A stretch of DNA of 6,336 nucleotides from Planctomycetota bacterium (GTDB lineage: Bacteria; Planctomycetota; PLA2). How positions within the stretch are numbered: position 1 is the stretch's first letter; every line of letters starts with the position of its first letter. Made by a program: the position numbers and the translations under genes. The notes beneath the pieces are model-generated. The model was not told the DNA's origin and did no database searches. It saw only the letters and a list, made by a program, of their open reading frames with translations. This document shows, piece after piece, positions 5,910 through 6,336 of the stretch. Location of the stretch: positions 1 through 6,336 of the forward strand of contig JAKLKT010000187.1 in the NCBI GenBank assembly GCA_023150495.1, written 5' to 3'.

Positions 5910-6336
5910 GTGTTCCCGGGACGGGCGGCGGTCCTCCTCGTGCTCGCGTCCGCCGCGACGGCGGCGCCGGGGAGGAGCATCGACTACGCCGAGTCCACCG
6001 ACCGGCTCGTCTACGCCTTCCTCTTCGGCCACAAGGACACGTGCCGGGTGATCCGGAGGCCGCTTCCGCCCCGGCTCGACTTCCCGACGCTCGCGCGCAG
6101 GCCGCCCGGAGCGGACTGGAAGGGCGAGGAGGGCGAGGTCCTTCTCGCCGAGTTCGTCTTCGGCAGCGGCCGGCCGCTCCACCTCGTGCCCCTGAACGAC
6201 GGGAAGCTGCTGGTGTCGTTCGTCAACCGCTCGGCGGACGGCGGCTGGCCCAAAGAGGACCGCGTCTACGACCTCGCGGAGAAGGGCTACTCGGAGACGA
6301 TCGACTACGGCGCGCTCCCCCCCGAAGCCCCCCCGC
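5910..6336 (+). CDS. Exported protein of unknown function, N-terminal part (3' end outside window)
   Basis: An open frame runs from GTG 5910 to the window edge without a stop (142 complete codons), and its codons almost all end in G or C. It begins with a clear Sec signal peptide: MFPGR, hydrophobic AAVLLVLASAA, and a signal-peptidase I site at ATA followed by AP (cleavage after about residue 18). There is no lipobox, so the product is probably periplasmic or secreted. The mature part starts SIDYAESTDRLVYAFLFGHKD, has one Cys (45), a Pro/Arg-rich stretch (48-67) and then segments that look like beta strands (EVLLAEFVFGSG, PLHLVPLNDGKLLVSFVN). The visible end turns Pro-rich. I do not recognise the family. 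An upstream stretch GGGAGGG (5879-5885) is about 24 bases away, too far to act as its ribosome binding site. The coding call is good; the exact start is likely but less certain. Confidence 0.8.
   Translation, partial: MFPGRAAVLLVLASAATAAPGRSIDYAESTDRLVYAFLFGHKDTCRVIRRPLPPRLDFPTLARRPPGADWKGEEGEVLLAEFVFGSGRPLHLVPLNDGKLLVSFVNRSADGGWPKEDRVYDLAEKGYSETIDYGALPPEAPP

Overview
The window comes from a very GC-rich bacterium in which almost every real codon ends in G or C. Three proteins here carry lipobox-like signal peptides, and the transporter is a binding-protein-dependent ABC importer. This fits a diderm, high-GC lineage such as Planctomycetota, Acidobacteriota or Myxococcota. The sequence alone does not settle the phylum. 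All recognisable genes lie on the plus strand and are tightly packed, with no gap over about 65 bases.

Layout: (1) 1-789 is the 3' part of der, the ribosome-assembly GTPase; the window opens inside the P-loop of its second G domain. (2) 786-4346 is a three-gene peptide/nickel-type ABC importer: a lipoprotein substrate-binding protein (786-2492), a DppB-type permease (2500-3513) and a DppC-type permease (3510-4346). The stop/start overlaps (GTGA and ATGA) and the 7-base gap indicate one translationally coupled unit that begins inside the end of der. No ATPase gene (DppD/DppF type) follows. (3) 4235 or later to 5212 is a probable lipoprotein with a C-terminal HEAT-like repeat. Its signal peptide is encoded across the stop codon of the DppC gene, so its start is unclear. 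(4) 5275-5877 is a small, well-started lipoprotein of unknown function. (5) 5910 to the window end is a third exported protein of unknown function, cut by the edge. It has a GTG start, a clear Sec signal peptide and a promoter-like element placed so that the message would be leaderless.

The first four genes read as one transcription unit that links a housekeeping GTPase with oligopeptide-type uptake. The last three encode envelope or secreted proteins I cannot assign to a named family. I see no mobile element, CRISPR array, tRNA or rRNA. I do not see a convincing new system. The points most worth checking are a cluster of A/T-ending codons with a -10-like element inside the DppC gene, the unusual start of the HEAT-like lipoprotein gene, and the leaderless arrangement of the last gene.
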